Positions 27,002 to 37,915 of a stretch of 64,000 nt of DNA are shown here, piece by piece. This DNA comes from Hyphomicrobiales bacterium (GTDB taxonomy: Bacteria; Pseudomonadota; Alphaproteobacteria; Rhizobiales; Rhizobiaceae). Position 1 is the stretch's first letter. Every line of letters begins with the position of its first letter. The translations under genes and the position numbers were made by a program. The DNA lies in assembly GCA_900472175.1 (NCBI GenBank), contig UCHD01000005.1, positions 62,001 through 126,000 of the forward strand, given 5' to 3'. The notes under the pieces were generated by a model, which saw only the letters and a program-made list of their open reading frames with translations, was not told the origin of the DNA and did no database searches.

Positions 27002-27201
27002 GGAAAATTTATGCACCAAATCTCATGCTCAAATGCGCGGCGAGTGGATTTTTGGATTGATGTTGAGTTTTCTATGGTCGGGTGTTCAGTCGTTACTTTC
27101 AAATTAGTTATTAAATATCAATGTATTGAAAGATTCTATGTCTTCGATCGGTCTCGGGGTCTGTGGATAAGGATGAGTGTGGCCGTGGCTCGCGAAATCC
27201 G

Positions 27202-27231
27202 CTTGACAAATTTGGAACGTTCCAATTATTT
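27202..27231 (+). promoter_or_regulatory. LacI-gene promoter with perfect palindromic operator
   Basis: TTGACA at 27202-27207 is a perfect -35 hexamer. A -10-like TTATTT/TATTTT begins 17-18 bases later, at 27225-27226. The spacer holds the perfect 14-base palindrome TTGGAACGTTCCAA (27211-27224), with the central CG typical of LacI-family operators. Binding there would block polymerase, so the regulator probably represses its own operon until an inducer is present. The remaining 330-base gap is AT-rich and shows nothing else clear. Confidence 0.65.
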
Positions 27232-27273
27232 TGTGATAGTGCTGAGGCGGAAGACCTTGGCTGGGAGGATGAT

Positions 27274-29321
<2,048 letters not shown>

Positions 29322-29330
29322 GAGCGTTCC

Positions 29331-30944
29331 ATGAGCAAGCATATCACTCCGGCTGAGGCAGCCTCCCTGATCCCCGATGGCGCGACCGTTTCGGTGTCGT
29401 CGTCGAGCGGGCTTGGTTGCCCAGACCTGATGCTGAAGGCGATCGGCGAACGCTTCGACGCGACCGGTCATCCACGCGATCTGACGACGCTGCATCCGAT
29501 TGCCGCCGGTGACATGAGTGGCATCAAGGGTGTCGATTACATCGCCAAGAAGGGGCTTTTGAAAAAGATCATCGGCGGCTCCTATCCCTCCGGTCCTTCG
29601 ACATCCGAGCCGCCGCTGATCTGGCAGATGATCGGCAATAACGAAGTTGCTGCCTATAACATTCCGTCGGGCGTGCTGTTCGACATGCACCGGGAAGCGG
29701 CCGCAAAGCGTCCGGGCGTGCTCACCAAGATCGGTCTCGACACTTTCGTTGATCCCGCGCGCCAGGGCTGCGCCATGAACGCGTCTGCCGCGGCCGAACC
29801 GGTCGTCAAGAAGATGGAATTCGAGGGTGAGGACTGGCTGTATTTCAAGACGATCGTGCCGCAGGTGGCGATCATCCGGGCAACGACCGCCGACGAGCGC
29901 GGCAACCTGACCTATGAACATGAAGGGGCCTATCTTGGCGGTCTCGACCAGGCGCTGGCTGCCCGCAACAACGGTGGCATCGTCATTGCGCAGGTCAAGC
30001 GTATCACCAAATCCGGTTCGCTGAAGCCGCATGACGTGCGGGTTCCCGGCATGCTGGTCGATTATGTCATCGTCGATCCCGACCAGAAGCAAACGACGCT
30101 GACGGATTACGACCCGGCGATCTCGGGTGAAATTTTCCGGCCGCTCGATAGTTTCCGGGTGCCGGAATTTAATATCCAGAAGGTCATTGCGCGCCGTGTC
30201 GCGCAGGAACTTCAGATCGGTTCCTGCGTCAATCTCGGCTTCGGCATCTCGGCCAATGTGCCGCGCATCCTGCTTGAGGAGGGGCTGCATGGCTCGGTCA
30301 CCTGGGTGATCGAGCAGGGGGCGGTCGGTGGCGTGCCGCTGCTCGATTTTGCCTTCGGTTGCGCCTCGAATGCCGACGCCTTCATGCCGTCGCCCTATCA
30401 GTTCACCTATTTTCAGGGCGCGGGCTTCGATGCCTCGCTGTTGTCGTTCCTGGAGATCGGCAAGGACGGCTCGGTCAATGTTTCGAAGCTCTCCTTCCGG
30501 CCACATGTAACGGCAGGGGCGGGCGGGTTCGTCGATATCACTGCGCGGGCAAAGAAGATCGTCTTCTCCGGCATGTTCAACGCTGGGGCGAAGCTCTCGA
30601 TGACCGACAGCAAGCTGGTGATCGAAAAAGAAGGCAAGCTGAAGAAGCTGGTCAACGAGGTCGAACACGTCACCTTCTCCGGCCGCCGTGCTGTCGAGCA
30701 GGGGCAGGACATCACCTATGTCACCGAACGCTGCGTGATGAAGCTGACGCCTGCCGGTATCGTGCTCACCGAAATTGCGCCGGGTGTCGATCTGCAGGCC
30801 CATATTCTCGACCAGTCGGAATTCCCGCTGATCGTCTCTGACAAGTTGAAGGTCATGGATGCGGCGCTGTTTCATGAGGCGCCGATCGGGCTGACGTTGC
30901 CGCGAAAGCCGGTTCGGACGCTGGAAGGAGCGGCACATGGCTGA
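29331..30944 (+). CDS. Acyl-CoA:acetate/3-ketoacid CoA-transferase (YdiF/propionate CoA-transferase type)
   Basis: This 537-residue fused-subunit family I CoA-transferase swaps CoA between carboxylic acids. The alpha-like half begins with PDGATVSVSSSSGLGCPD, and the beta-like half carries the catalytic Glu328 in WVIEQGAVGG, which forms the glutamyl-CoA thioester. The length fits the YdiF type. It overlaps the crotonase gene by eight bases. It implies that an organic acid made in this pathway is activated to a CoA ester before the next step. Confidence 0.88.
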   Translation: MSKHITPAEAASLIPDGATVSVSSSSGLGCPDLMLKAIGERFDATGHPRDLTTLHPIAAGDMSGIKGVDYIAKKGLLKKIIGGSYPSGPSTSEPPLIWQMIGNNEVAAYNIPSGVLFDMHREAAAKRPGVLTKIGLDTFVDPARQGCAMNASAAAEPVVKKMEFEGEDWLYFKTIVPQVAIIRATTADERGNLTYEHEGAYLGGLDQALAARNNGGIVIAQVKRITKSGSLKPHDVRVPGMLVDYVIVDPDQKQTTLTDYDPAISGEIFRPLDSFRVPEFNIQKVIARRVAQELQIGSCVNLGFGISANVPRILLEEGLHGSVTWVIEQGAVGGVPLLDFAFGCASNADAFMPSPYQFTYFQGAGFDASLLSFLEIGKDGSVNVSKLSFRPHVTAGAGGFVDITARAKKIVFSGMFNAGAKLSMTDSKLVIEKEGKLKKLVNEVEHVTFSGRRAVEQGQDITYVTERCVMKLTPAGIVLTEIAPGVDLQAHILDQSEFPLIVSDKLKVMDAALFHEAPIGLTLPRKPVRTLEGAAHG

Positions 30945-31716
30945 CGAACGCATCCGCATCGAGATCGACGGGGCGATTGCCACCCTCACGGTTGCGCGGC
31001 CGGACAAGTTGAATGCCTTCGATATCGATATGCTTAAGGCGCTGTCGGCGGCCTGCGATACGGTCGAGGCCGATGCGACCATCCGCGTCGTTATTTTGAC
31101 AGGCGAGGGCAAGGCCTTTTCGGCCGGAGGCGATATCAAGGCCTGGGGGGCGATGAGCCCCAACGAATTCGGTCACGCCTGGGTGCGCTTCGGCCACCGT
31201 GTGTTCGAGCGGCTGGCGACCCTGCGCATGCCGGTAATTGCGGCGATCAACGGCCACACGCTTGGCGGCGGGCTGGAACTGGCGGCAGCGGCAGATATCC
31301 GCATTGCAGAAACGCAGGTGAAGATCGGCCTGCCGGAAACGAGCCTTGGCATGGTGCCTGGCTGGTCCGGCACGCAGCGTCTGGTCAAGCGTTTTGGCGC
31401 GCAGGTTGTGCGGCGCATGGTGCTGGGTGGCGAGATGTTTACGGCGGACGAAGCGAAAGCGCTCGGGCTGGTCGATGCTGTCGCTCAGACCGGAACGGTG
31501 CTGGACGCGGCGAAAGACTATGCAGGGCGCATTGCCAAGCGTGGTCCGGCGGCTTTGGAAATCTGCAAGCTGATGATCGCGTCCGCGAACGATGAAGACA
31601 ATGGCACGGCCGTCGAAGCGCTGGGATCGATCCTGGCTGCCAAGACCGGCGACATGAAAGAGGGTGTCGCGGCCTTTACCGGCAAGCGCCCGGCGGAATT
31701 CAAGGGAGAATGGTAA
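30937..31716 (+). CDS. Enoyl-CoA hydratase/isomerase (crotonase) family protein
   Basis: This 259-residue crotonase-fold enzyme has oxyanion-hole loops GKAFSAGGDIKAWG (about residues 57-70) and GHTLGGGLELAAAADIRIA (about 106-124). A Glu in GLPETSLGMVPGWSGTQRL is at a usual catalytic position. It could hydrate, isomerise or cleave the CoA ester made by the preceding CoA-transferase. GGAAGGAG lies before the ATG. The last base of its TAA is the first base of the next gene's preferred ATG. Confidence 0.9.
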   Translation: MADERIRIEIDGAIATLTVARPDKLNAFDIDMLKALSAACDTVEADATIRVVILTGEGKAFSAGGDIKAWGAMSPNEFGHAWVRFGHRVFERLATLRMPVIAAINGHTLGGGLELAAAADIRIAETQVKIGLPETSLGMVPGWSGTQRLVKRFGAQVVRRMVLGGEMFTADEAKALGLVDAVAQTGTVLDAAKDYAGRIAKRGPAALEICKLMIASANDEDNGTAVEALGSILAAKTGDMKEGVAAFTGKRPAEFKGEW

Positions 31717-33227
31717 TGACGGTTCTGGTGAAGCCCAAGGCTTTGACTGACACAAAGGTGCGCGACTTCCAGATGCTGATCGATGGCAAGTGGGGCAGCG
31801 CGGCTGAAGGCCGGACGCTCGAGCGCGTGGCGCCCGGTCATGGCGTCACCGTCAGCCGCTATCCTGCGGCGGCGAAAGTGGATGCCGAGCGGGCGATCGC
31901 TGCAGCCCGCAAGGCATTTGATAACGGCCCCTGGCCGCGCATGACGGCATCGGAACGTTCGCTTGTGTTGCTTCGGGCCGCCGACATGATCGCGGCGCGC
32001 GCCGATGAGCTGGCCTATCTCGATTGTATCGAAAGCGGCAAGCCGATCAGCCAGGCCAAGGGCGAACTGGGCGGTGCCGCCGATATCTGGCGCTATGCCG
32101 CAGCGCTTGCCCGCGACCTGCATGGTGAAAGCTACAATACGCTTGGGGACGGCACGCTTGGCGTCGTGCTGCGGGAAGCCATTGGCGTGGTCTCGATCAT
32201 CACACCGTGGAATTTCCCGTTCTTGATCGTCAGCCAGAAGCTGCCATTCGCGCTGGCTGCCGGCTGCACGACGGTGGTCAAGCCGTCTGAACTCACGTCC
32301 GGATCGACGCTGGTGCTAGGCGAAATCCTGGAAGCGGCTGGTGTTCCCGCAGGCGTCGTCAACATCATCACTGGCACTGGCCCGGATGTCGGCGCGATCA
32401 TGACTTCGCATCCCGCCGTCGACATGGTCTCCTTTACCGGTTCGACCGGTATCGGCAAGCTGACGATGACCAATGCCGCGCAGACGCTGAAGAAGGTCTC
32501 GCTGGAACTTGGCGGCAAGAACCCGCAGATCGTCTTTCCGGATGCCAATCTCGACGATTTCATCGATGCGGCGGTGTTCGGCGCCTATTTCAATGCTGGG
32601 GAATGCTGCAATGCCGGTTCGCGGCTGATCGTTCACAAGGAGATCGCGCAGGATGTGATCGCCCGCATCGCCGCCATGTCGGCAAAGGTCAAGGTCGGTG
32701 ACCCGCTTGATCCTGAAACTCAAGTCGGCGCGATCATCACGCCGCAGCATCTGGACAAAATCGTCGGCTACGTTTCGGCCGCCTCCGGCAATGGGGCTAA
32801 GGTTTCGCATGGCGGCGCAGCCCTTGATCTAGGCTCCGGCCAATTTATGTCGCCGACCATTCTCTCATCCGTCACGCCCGATATGGCGGTTGCGCGGGAG
32901 GAAGTGTTTGGTCCGGTGCTTTCGGTGCTGACCTTCGGGACCACGGAGGAGGCAATCCGGATTGCCAATTCGATCGATTACGGTCTGTCGGCCGGTGTCT
33001 GGAGCCGCGATTTCGATACCTGCCTGACGGTTGGCCGGAAAGTCCGGGCCGGAACGGTCTGGATGAACACCTTCATGGATGGGGCTTCGGAATTGCCCTT
33101 CGGCGGCTACCGCCAATCCGGCCTTGGCCGCGAACTCGGCCGTCATGCGGTGGAAGATTACACCGAGACCAAGACGCTCAACATGCATATCGGCGGCCGC
33201 ACCGGCTGGTGGATGCCGCGCGGGTAA
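31716..33227 (+). CDS. NAD(P)-dependent aldehyde dehydrogenase
   Basis: This 503-residue enzyme oxidises an aldehyde to the acid. The general base Glu is in LELGGKNPQ, the catalytic Cys in NAGECCNAGSR, and PWNFPF and GSTGIGK are the usual cofactor-site motifs. The ATG overlapping the crotonase stop as TAATG is preferred, because AGGGAG is seven bases upstream; an ATG two codons earlier is too close to it. It is the last gene of the LacI-led operon and may supply the acid for the CoA-transferase. It converges on the next regulator gene across an 85-base gap without a clear terminator. Confidence 0.9.
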   Translation: MTVLVKPKALTDTKVRDFQMLIDGKWGSAAEGRTLERVAPGHGVTVSRYPAAAKVDAERAIAAARKAFDNGPWPRMTASERSLVLLRAADMIAARADELAYLDCIESGKPISQAKGELGGAADIWRYAAALARDLHGESYNTLGDGTLGVVLREAIGVVSIITPWNFPFLIVSQKLPFALAAGCTTVVKPSELTSGSTLVLGEILEAAGVPAGVVNIITGTGPDVGAIMTSHPAVDMVSFTGSTGIGKLTMTNAAQTLKKVSLELGGKNPQIVFPDANLDDFIDAAVFGAYFNAGECCNAGSRLIVHKEIAQDVIARIAAMSAKVKVGDPLDPETQVGAIITPQHLDKIVGYVSAASGNGAKVSHGGAALDLGSGQFMSPTILSSVTPDMAVAREEVFGPVLSVLTFGTTEEAIRIANSIDYGLSAGVWSRDFDTCLTVGRKVRAGTVWMNTFMDGASELPFGGYRQSGLGRELGRHAVEDYTETKTLNMHIGGRTGWWMPRG

Positions 33228-33312
33228 GGTGGGTTGGGGCGATGAGAGGAAGGGAGGGGGCATGGAGCTGAATTCGAGTTTGGAACAGGGCACTGGCCTC
33301 ATTCCCAAGGTC

Positions 33313-34383
33313 TCACGTTGCCGGAAAATTGATCGTTGGCTTCAGCATGACCTGCATGTCCGCCGTGTTCGTTCCGGCAATCCGGGCCATCAGGACACGG
33401 CCCATCTGTTCACCGGTATCCGTCAGATCCTCATAGATCGTCTCGACCTTGGGCTGGATGTTGACCAGCAGTTTCGAGGTCTGTTTGGCGACGATGTCAT
33501 ATTCGACGCCCAGCGCCAGTCCGTGATCGCTCATGCCGGTGATCGTCGCCAGCGCCGAGACCTCACCACCACAGACAAAGCCGTCGGGGGCATCCGGTTG
33601 CCCGGCGCGGCGGCTGATGAAGTCACGGATATGGTCGATCGGGCTATCGAGGTGGATCTCGTCGGGGATTTCGTAAGCGACGCCGGCCTCGCGCACAGCC
33701 GTCATGAAACCGTGCATCAGGTGCTGCGAGAAGGTCATGCGCTTCGGCGGCAGGATGATCGTCGGCTTTCGCCGGCCGCGCGTAATCAGCCGCCTGGCTG
33801 CCTCGTAGGCGAAGGAGAAATTGTCATAGTCGACATAGGGGTGAGGGGTGGAAAGCTCCGTTCTCCCATGACAGACGAAGGGAAAATCGTTTTCGAGCAG
33901 GAAGCGCACGCGCGGGTCGAACGGTTCGGTGCGCGAGAAGATCAGCCCGTCCGCCATGCCGTTGCGGACGATGTGGCGCACCGCATCGAGATTGCTGTCG
34001 TTCATGAAATTCGGTGTGACAATGATGTGGTAGGGCGTATCGGTCAGCGCCTTGGCAAGGCCGAGCATCAGCGAGGTGCCGTAGCCGAGGATTTCCTCGT
34101 GCGGATCAAGAAGAACGCTGATGACGTTGGTGCGGCCGGTCTTCAGGCGTTGCGCCGCTCGGTCGGGAAGGTAGCCGATTTCTGCCGCCACCTCATGCAC
34201 GCGGCGCCGGGTTTCGGCCGAAATCTGCGGCGCGTTGCTCAGCGCACGCGACACGGTCGTCACGGCAAAACCCGTGAGATCGGCGAGGGTGCGCAGCGTT
34301 GGCTTGCCGCTTTTCGGTCTCGTTTCGGCAGCGGCGGATTTGGGAGTGTCAACCAATGAAATACTCCCTTGAGGCGACGACAA
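33313..34383 (-). CDS. LacI-family regulator of the adjacent sugar importer operon
   Basis: This 356-residue regulator has a polar 25-residue N-terminal extension, then the helix-turn-helix PTLRTLADLTGFAVTTVSRAL, the hinge region QRLKTGRTNVISVLL, and a sugar-binding domain. It is transcribed divergently from the sugar ABC operon across a 308-base gap with two matching TTATAACGTTT sites. It therefore probably represses that operon and itself. The long N-terminal extension before the DNA-binding helices is unusual for LacI proteins, but the frame is continuous. Confidence 0.88.
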   Translation of the reverse strand: MSSPQGSISLVDTPKSAAAETRPKSGKPTLRTLADLTGFAVTTVSRALSNAPQISAETRRRVHEVAAEIGYLPDRAAQRLKTGRTNVISVLLDPHEEILGYGTSLMLGLAKALTDTPYHIIVTPNFMNDSNLDAVRHIVRNGMADGLIFSRTEPFDPRVRFLLENDFPFVCHGRTELSTPHPYVDYDNFSFAYEAARRLITRGRRKPTIILPPKRMTFSQHLMHGFMTAVREAGVAYEIPDEIHLDSPIDHIRDFISRRAGQPDAPDGFVCGGEVSALATITGMSDHGLALGVEYDIVAKQTSKLLVNIQPKVETIYEDLTDTGEQMGRVLMARIAGTNTADMQVMLKPTINFPAT

Positions 34384-34425
34384 GGCGTCTTTGTAACGTC
34401 AGACGCACACATGCGCAATGTGTGT

Positions 34426-34442
34426 TTATGCAAACGTTATAA
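34426..34442 (-). promoter_or_regulatory. LacI-type operator near the regulator start
   Basis: On the minus strand this reads TTATAACGTTTGCATAA, with AACGTT at the centre. The first ten bases are the same as in the site at 34566-34580, on the opposite strand. It lies about 45 bases upstream of the regulator start codon, where it could control autorepression. A weaker TTTGTAACGTC occurs closer to the gene, around 34391. Confidence 0.5.
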
Positions 34443-34550
34443 ATGCGCATTGCAGGCAAGGATTTGCTGCGTTGCGGCATTAATTTCAGAGCTTATAAAC
34501 ACTGGAATTCAACGTGTTAATTCGAATTGTCTGGCTATGGTGTGCGGTGC

Positions 34551-34580
34551 TTGACTTGAGCCTATTTATAACGTTTTAAA
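34551..34580 (+). promoter_or_regulatory. Promoter and operator of the sugar importer operon
   Basis: TTGACT at 34551-34556 could be a -35 box, with TTTTAA 17 bases later (34574-34579) as -10. The sequence TTATAACGTTTTAA (34566-34579) is a nearly perfect palindrome around AACGTT and overlaps the -10 region. The binding-protein gene starts about 110 bases downstream, leaving room for a leader of moderate length. The call is by motif only. Confidence 0.5.
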
Positions 34581-34691
34581 TGAACCGGCGGCGGAGACCG
34601 CAGACCAATTGCTTCCCTGTTTGAGCGGGGATGGCATTCAACGGCGGGGGAGGAGTTTCCCGCTATCCGACTTGCAAACGGGAGGACTACG

Positions 34692-35954
34692 ATGCGCAAG
34701 TTTATGACGACGACAGCAATTGCAGCATTGATGATGACGGGTGGCGCGGTGATGGGCGGCTCTGCCGTGCAGGCTGCTGAAAGCGTTGAAGTTCTGCATT
34801 GGTGGACATCCGGCGGCGAAGCGGCTGCCCTGGACGTCCTGAAGAAAGATCTGGAAACCAAGGGTATTTCCTGGACCGACATGCCGGTTGCCGGTGGTGG
34901 TGGTACGGAAGCCATGACCGTGCTGCGCGCGCGCGTCACCTCGGGCAATGCACCAACGGCCGTTCAGATGCTCGGCTTCGACATTCTCGACTGGGCCAAG
35001 GAAGGCGCGCTTGGTAATCTCGACGAAATCGCCGGCAAGGAAGGCTGGGACAAGGTCATCCCGACGGCCCTGCAGAAATTCTCCAAGTACGACGGCCACT
35101 GGATTGCCGCTCCGGTCAATGTCCACTCCACCAACTGGATGTGGATCAACAAGGCAGCACTCGACAAGGCCGGTGGCAAGGAGCCGCAGAACTGGGACGA
35201 ACTCGTCGCACTGCTGGATAATTTCAAGGCGCAGGGCATTACCCCGATCGCAGCCGGTGGCCAGCCATGGCAGGACGCAACTCTGTTTGACGCGGTCGTT
35301 CTGTCGCTCGGTACCGATTTCTACAAGCAGGCCTTCATCGATCTTGATCCGGCAGCGCTTGGCGGCGACAAGATGAAGACGGCCTTCGAGCGCATGACCA
35401 AGCTGCGGTCCTACGTGGACGACAATTTCTCCGGCCGCGACTGGAACCTGGCATCTGCCATGGTCATCGAAGGCAAGGCCGGCGTGCAGTTCATGGGCGA
35501 CTGGGCAAAGGGCGAGTTCGTCAAGGCAAAGAAGGTGCCCGGCACCGACTTCGTCTGCATGCGCTATCCGGAAACACAAGGATCCGTAACCTTCAACTCC
35601 GACCAGTTCGCGATGTTCAAGGTTGCCGCCGACAAGGTTCCGGCCCAGATGCAGATGGCCGCTGCGATTGAAAGCCCGACCTTCCAGTCGGCCTTCAACG
35701 TGGTCAAGGGCTCAGCTCCGGCCCGTACCGACGTGTCGAACGAAGCGTTTGACGCGTGCGGCAAGAAGGCAATCGCCGATCTCGCCGATGCCGACAAGAA
35801 CGGCAAGCTGTTCGGTTCCATGGCGCATGGCCATGCCAATCCGGCCGCTGTCAAGAACGCGATCTATGACGTCGTGACGCGCGAATTCAACGGTGAACTC
35901 ACCCCAGAAGAAGCCGTCAAGGAACTGCCGGCCGCTGTTGCTGCCGCGCAGTAA
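34692..35954 (+). CDS. Sugar ABC transporter substrate-binding protein (family 1)
   Basis: This 420-residue periplasmic binding protein has a Sec-type signal peptide of about 29 residues (basic start MRKFMTT, hydrophobic core, VQA-AE cleavage). The mature start has [16 protein letters not shown], typical of glucose/mannose-type and oligosaccharide binders of the GtsA group. GGGAGGACTACG precedes the ATG. It is the first gene of the operon repressed by the divergent LacI protein. A family B palindromic repeat separates it from the permeases, which may raise its expression relative to them. A hexose or glycoside substrate is likely but unproven. Confidence 0.88.
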   Translation: MRKFMTTTAIAALMMTGGAVMGGSAVQAAESVEVLHWWTSGGEAAALDVLKKDLETKGISWTDMPVAGGGGTEAMTVLRARVTSGNAPTAVQMLGFDILDWAKEGALGNLDEIAGKEGWDKVIPTALQKFSKYDGHWIAAPVNVHSTNWMWINKAALDKAGGKEPQNWDELVALLDNFKAQGITPIAAGGQPWQDATLFDAVVLSLGTDFYKQAFIDLDPAALGGDKMKTAFERMTKLRSYVDDNFSGRDWNLASAMVIEGKAGVQFMGDWAKGEFVKAKKVPGTDFVCMRYPETQGSVTFNSDQFAMFKVAADKVPAQMQMAAAIESPTFQSAFNVVKGSAPARTDVSNEAFDACGKKAIADLADADKNGKLFGSMAHGHANPAAVKNAIYDVVTREFNGELTPEEAVKELPAAVAAAQ

Positions 35955-35980
35955 TCCGTCCGTCATCGGCGTCTGTTTTT

Positions 35981-36110
35981 GCCCCTCATCCGCCCTCTCA
36001 ATTCGATAAGAGGGGCGGGCACCTTCTCCCCGTAAACGGGGAGAAGGGACAAGCGGCAAACTCCGTCGTCCCCTCTCCCCGTTTACGGGGAGAGGGCTAG
36101 GGTGAGGGGC
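35981..36110. repeat. Intergenic palindromic repeat, family B copy 1
   Basis: The element is bounded by GCCCCTCATCCGCCCT and, at the other end, AGGGCTAGGGTGAGGGGC. It contains two internal hairpins built on CTCCCCGTAAACGGGGAG and CTCCCCGTTTACGGGGAG. Related copies occur at 41327-41390 and 53176-53326. Here it sits inside an operon, between the binding-protein and permease genes, where it may act as an mRNA-stabilising or attenuating structure. Confidence 0.8.
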
Positions 36111-36151
36111 ATCTTGCTTTATTCAATTCACATACAACGGTGGTATTCGCT

Positions 36152-37033
36152 ATGGATAGCCGAAGCCGGCTGCAGGACCTTGTGCCAAAACTGGTACTTG
36201 CCCCAAGCTTTCTGATCGTCATTGTCTTCGTGTATGGCTTCATTGCCTATACCGGCTATCTGTCGGTCACCGACAGCAAGATGCTGCCGTCCTACAACTT
36301 CGTGGGATTGAGCAATTATTCCAAGCTCTGGGCTCTGCCGCATTGGTGGCGGGCAATTTCCAATCTGGCGATCTTCGCGTCGCTTTACATTCTCATCTGC
36401 TCGGTGCTGGGGCTGGGCCTTGCCATTCTTCTCGACCAGAAGATCCGTGCCGAAGGTTTGCTGCGGCCGATCTATCTCTATCCGATGGCGCTGTCCTTCA
36501 TCGTCACCGGCACGGCCTGGAAGTGGTTTCTCGATCCGGGCATCGGCCTTGAAAACACCATGCATCTCTGGGGTTGGGAAAGTTTTACCTTCAACTGGAT
36601 CAAGGATCGCAACTACGCGATCTATTGCGTGGTGATCGCAGCCGTCTGGCAATCGACCGGCTTCATCATGGCGATGTTCCTGGCCGGTCTTCGCGGCGTC
36701 GATAACGAAATCATCAAGGCAGCGCAGATCGACGGGGCTTCAACCACGACGATCTACCGGCGGATCATCATTCCGCTGATGCGTCCGGTGTTCCTGTCGG
36801 CCTTCGTCGTGCTCGCCCATCTCGCCATCAAGGCCTATGACTTGGTCGTGGCACTGACGGGCGGTGGGCCGGGGCAGGCGACCGAACTGCCGGCGACGTT
36901 CATGTATTCCTACACGTTTACCCGCAATTCGATGGGCATTGGCGCCTCGTCGGCCATCGTCATGCTGGCCATGATCTTCTCGATCATCATCCCCTACCTC
37001 TATTCCGAAATCAAAGGGGATAAGCGCGCATGA
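36152..37033 (+). CDS. Sugar ABC transporter permease (MalF-like)
   Basis: This 293-residue inner-membrane permease has six predicted helices, the first at about residues 15-38. The EAA-type coupling loop EIIKAAQIDGASTTTIYRRIIIP is near residues 188-210. The ATG at MDSRSRLQ was chosen; a GTG four codons upstream is possible, and neither has a strong ribosome site. The stop overlaps the partner permease start (ATGA). It lies just after a family B repeat and may depend on read-through from the binding-protein gene. Confidence 0.88.
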   Translation: MDSRSRLQDLVPKLVLAPSFLIVIVFVYGFIAYTGYLSVTDSKMLPSYNFVGLSNYSKLWALPHWWRAISNLAIFASLYILICSVLGLGLAILLDQKIRAEGLLRPIYLYPMALSFIVTGTAWKWFLDPGIGLENTMHLWGWESFTFNWIKDRNYAIYCVVIAAVWQSTGFIMAMFLAGLRGVDNEIIKAAQIDGASTTTIYRRIIIPLMRPVFLSAFVVLAHLAIKAYDLVVALTGGGPGQATELPATFMYSYTFTRNSMGIGASSAIVMLAMIFSIIIPYLYSEIKGDKRA

Positions 37034-37911
37034 GTGTCCAGAGCCCTGACAACGCCATTTCTTCCGGCCGCCTGACGCGCGCGCTGATCTATACCGTGCT
37101 GATCCTGTTTGCGGCCTATTCGCTGCTGCCGCTCTATGTGATGCTGGTCAACTCCTTCAAGCCGCTGGACGAAATCCGCCAGGGCGGCATGCTGAACCTG
37201 CCGATGAGCTGGACGCTTGATCCCTGGCGTTCCGCCTGGTCGACGGCGCAGATCGGCGTCCAGCCGACAGGCTTGCGTCCCTTCTTCATCAATTCGATCC
37301 TGATGGTCGTGCCGGCCGTGGCGATCTCGACGATCATCGGTGCGCTCAATGGTTATGTCCTGACCAAGTGGCGGTTTCCGGGCTCCGGCATCTTCTTTGG
37401 TATGCTGCTTCTGTCCTGCTTCATTCCGTTCCAGATCGTCCTGATCCCGATGGCGCGCATGCTGGGTATCTTCGGTCTTGCCGGATCGGTCCCTGGCTTG
37501 GTGATGGTGCACGTCATCTATGGTCTCGGTTTCACGACGTTGTATTTCCGTAATTATTATGAGGCTTTTCCGACCGAACTGGTGCGGGCCGCGCAGATCG
37601 ATGGCGCCAGCTTCTTCCAGATCTTCCGGCGCATCCTGCTTCCATCGTCGGGTCCGATCATCGTCGTCTCGGTCATCTGGCAATTCACCAATATCTGGAA
37701 CGACTTTCTGTTCGGGGCATCGTTCTCCGGAGCGGATTCGACGCCGATGACGGTGGCGCTCAACAATCTCGTTTCTTCCTCCACCGGGGTGAAGGAATAC
37801 AACGTCCATTTCGCAGGCGCGATCCTTGCCGCCTTGCCAACGCTTGTCGTCTACATCGTTTCCGGCCGCTATTTCGTCCGTGGCCTGATGTCCGGCGCCG
37901 TGAAGGGTTAA
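37030..37911 (+). CDS. Sugar ABC transporter permease (MalG-like)
   Basis: This 293-residue second pore subunit has a first helix at about residues 18-40. The coupling loop ELVRAAQIDGASFFQIFRRILLP lies near residues 184-206. It overlaps the previous permease gene by four bases and ends four bases before the ATPase gene. Length and loop are canonical, unlike the permeases of the first operon in this window. Confidence 0.9.
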   Translation: MSVQSPDNAISSGRLTRALIYTVLILFAAYSLLPLYVMLVNSFKPLDEIRQGGMLNLPMSWTLDPWRSAWSTAQIGVQPTGLRPFFINSILMVVPAVAISTIIGALNGYVLTKWRFPGSGIFFGMLLLSCFIPFQIVLIPMARMLGIFGLAGSVPGLVMVHVIYGLGFTTLYFRNYYEAFPTELVRAAQIDGASFFQIFRRILLPSSGPIIVVSVIWQFTNIWNDFLFGASFSGADSTPMTVALNNLVSSSTGVKEYNVHFAGAILAALPTLVVYIVSGRYFVRGLMSGAVKG

Positions 37912-37915
37912 AGCC

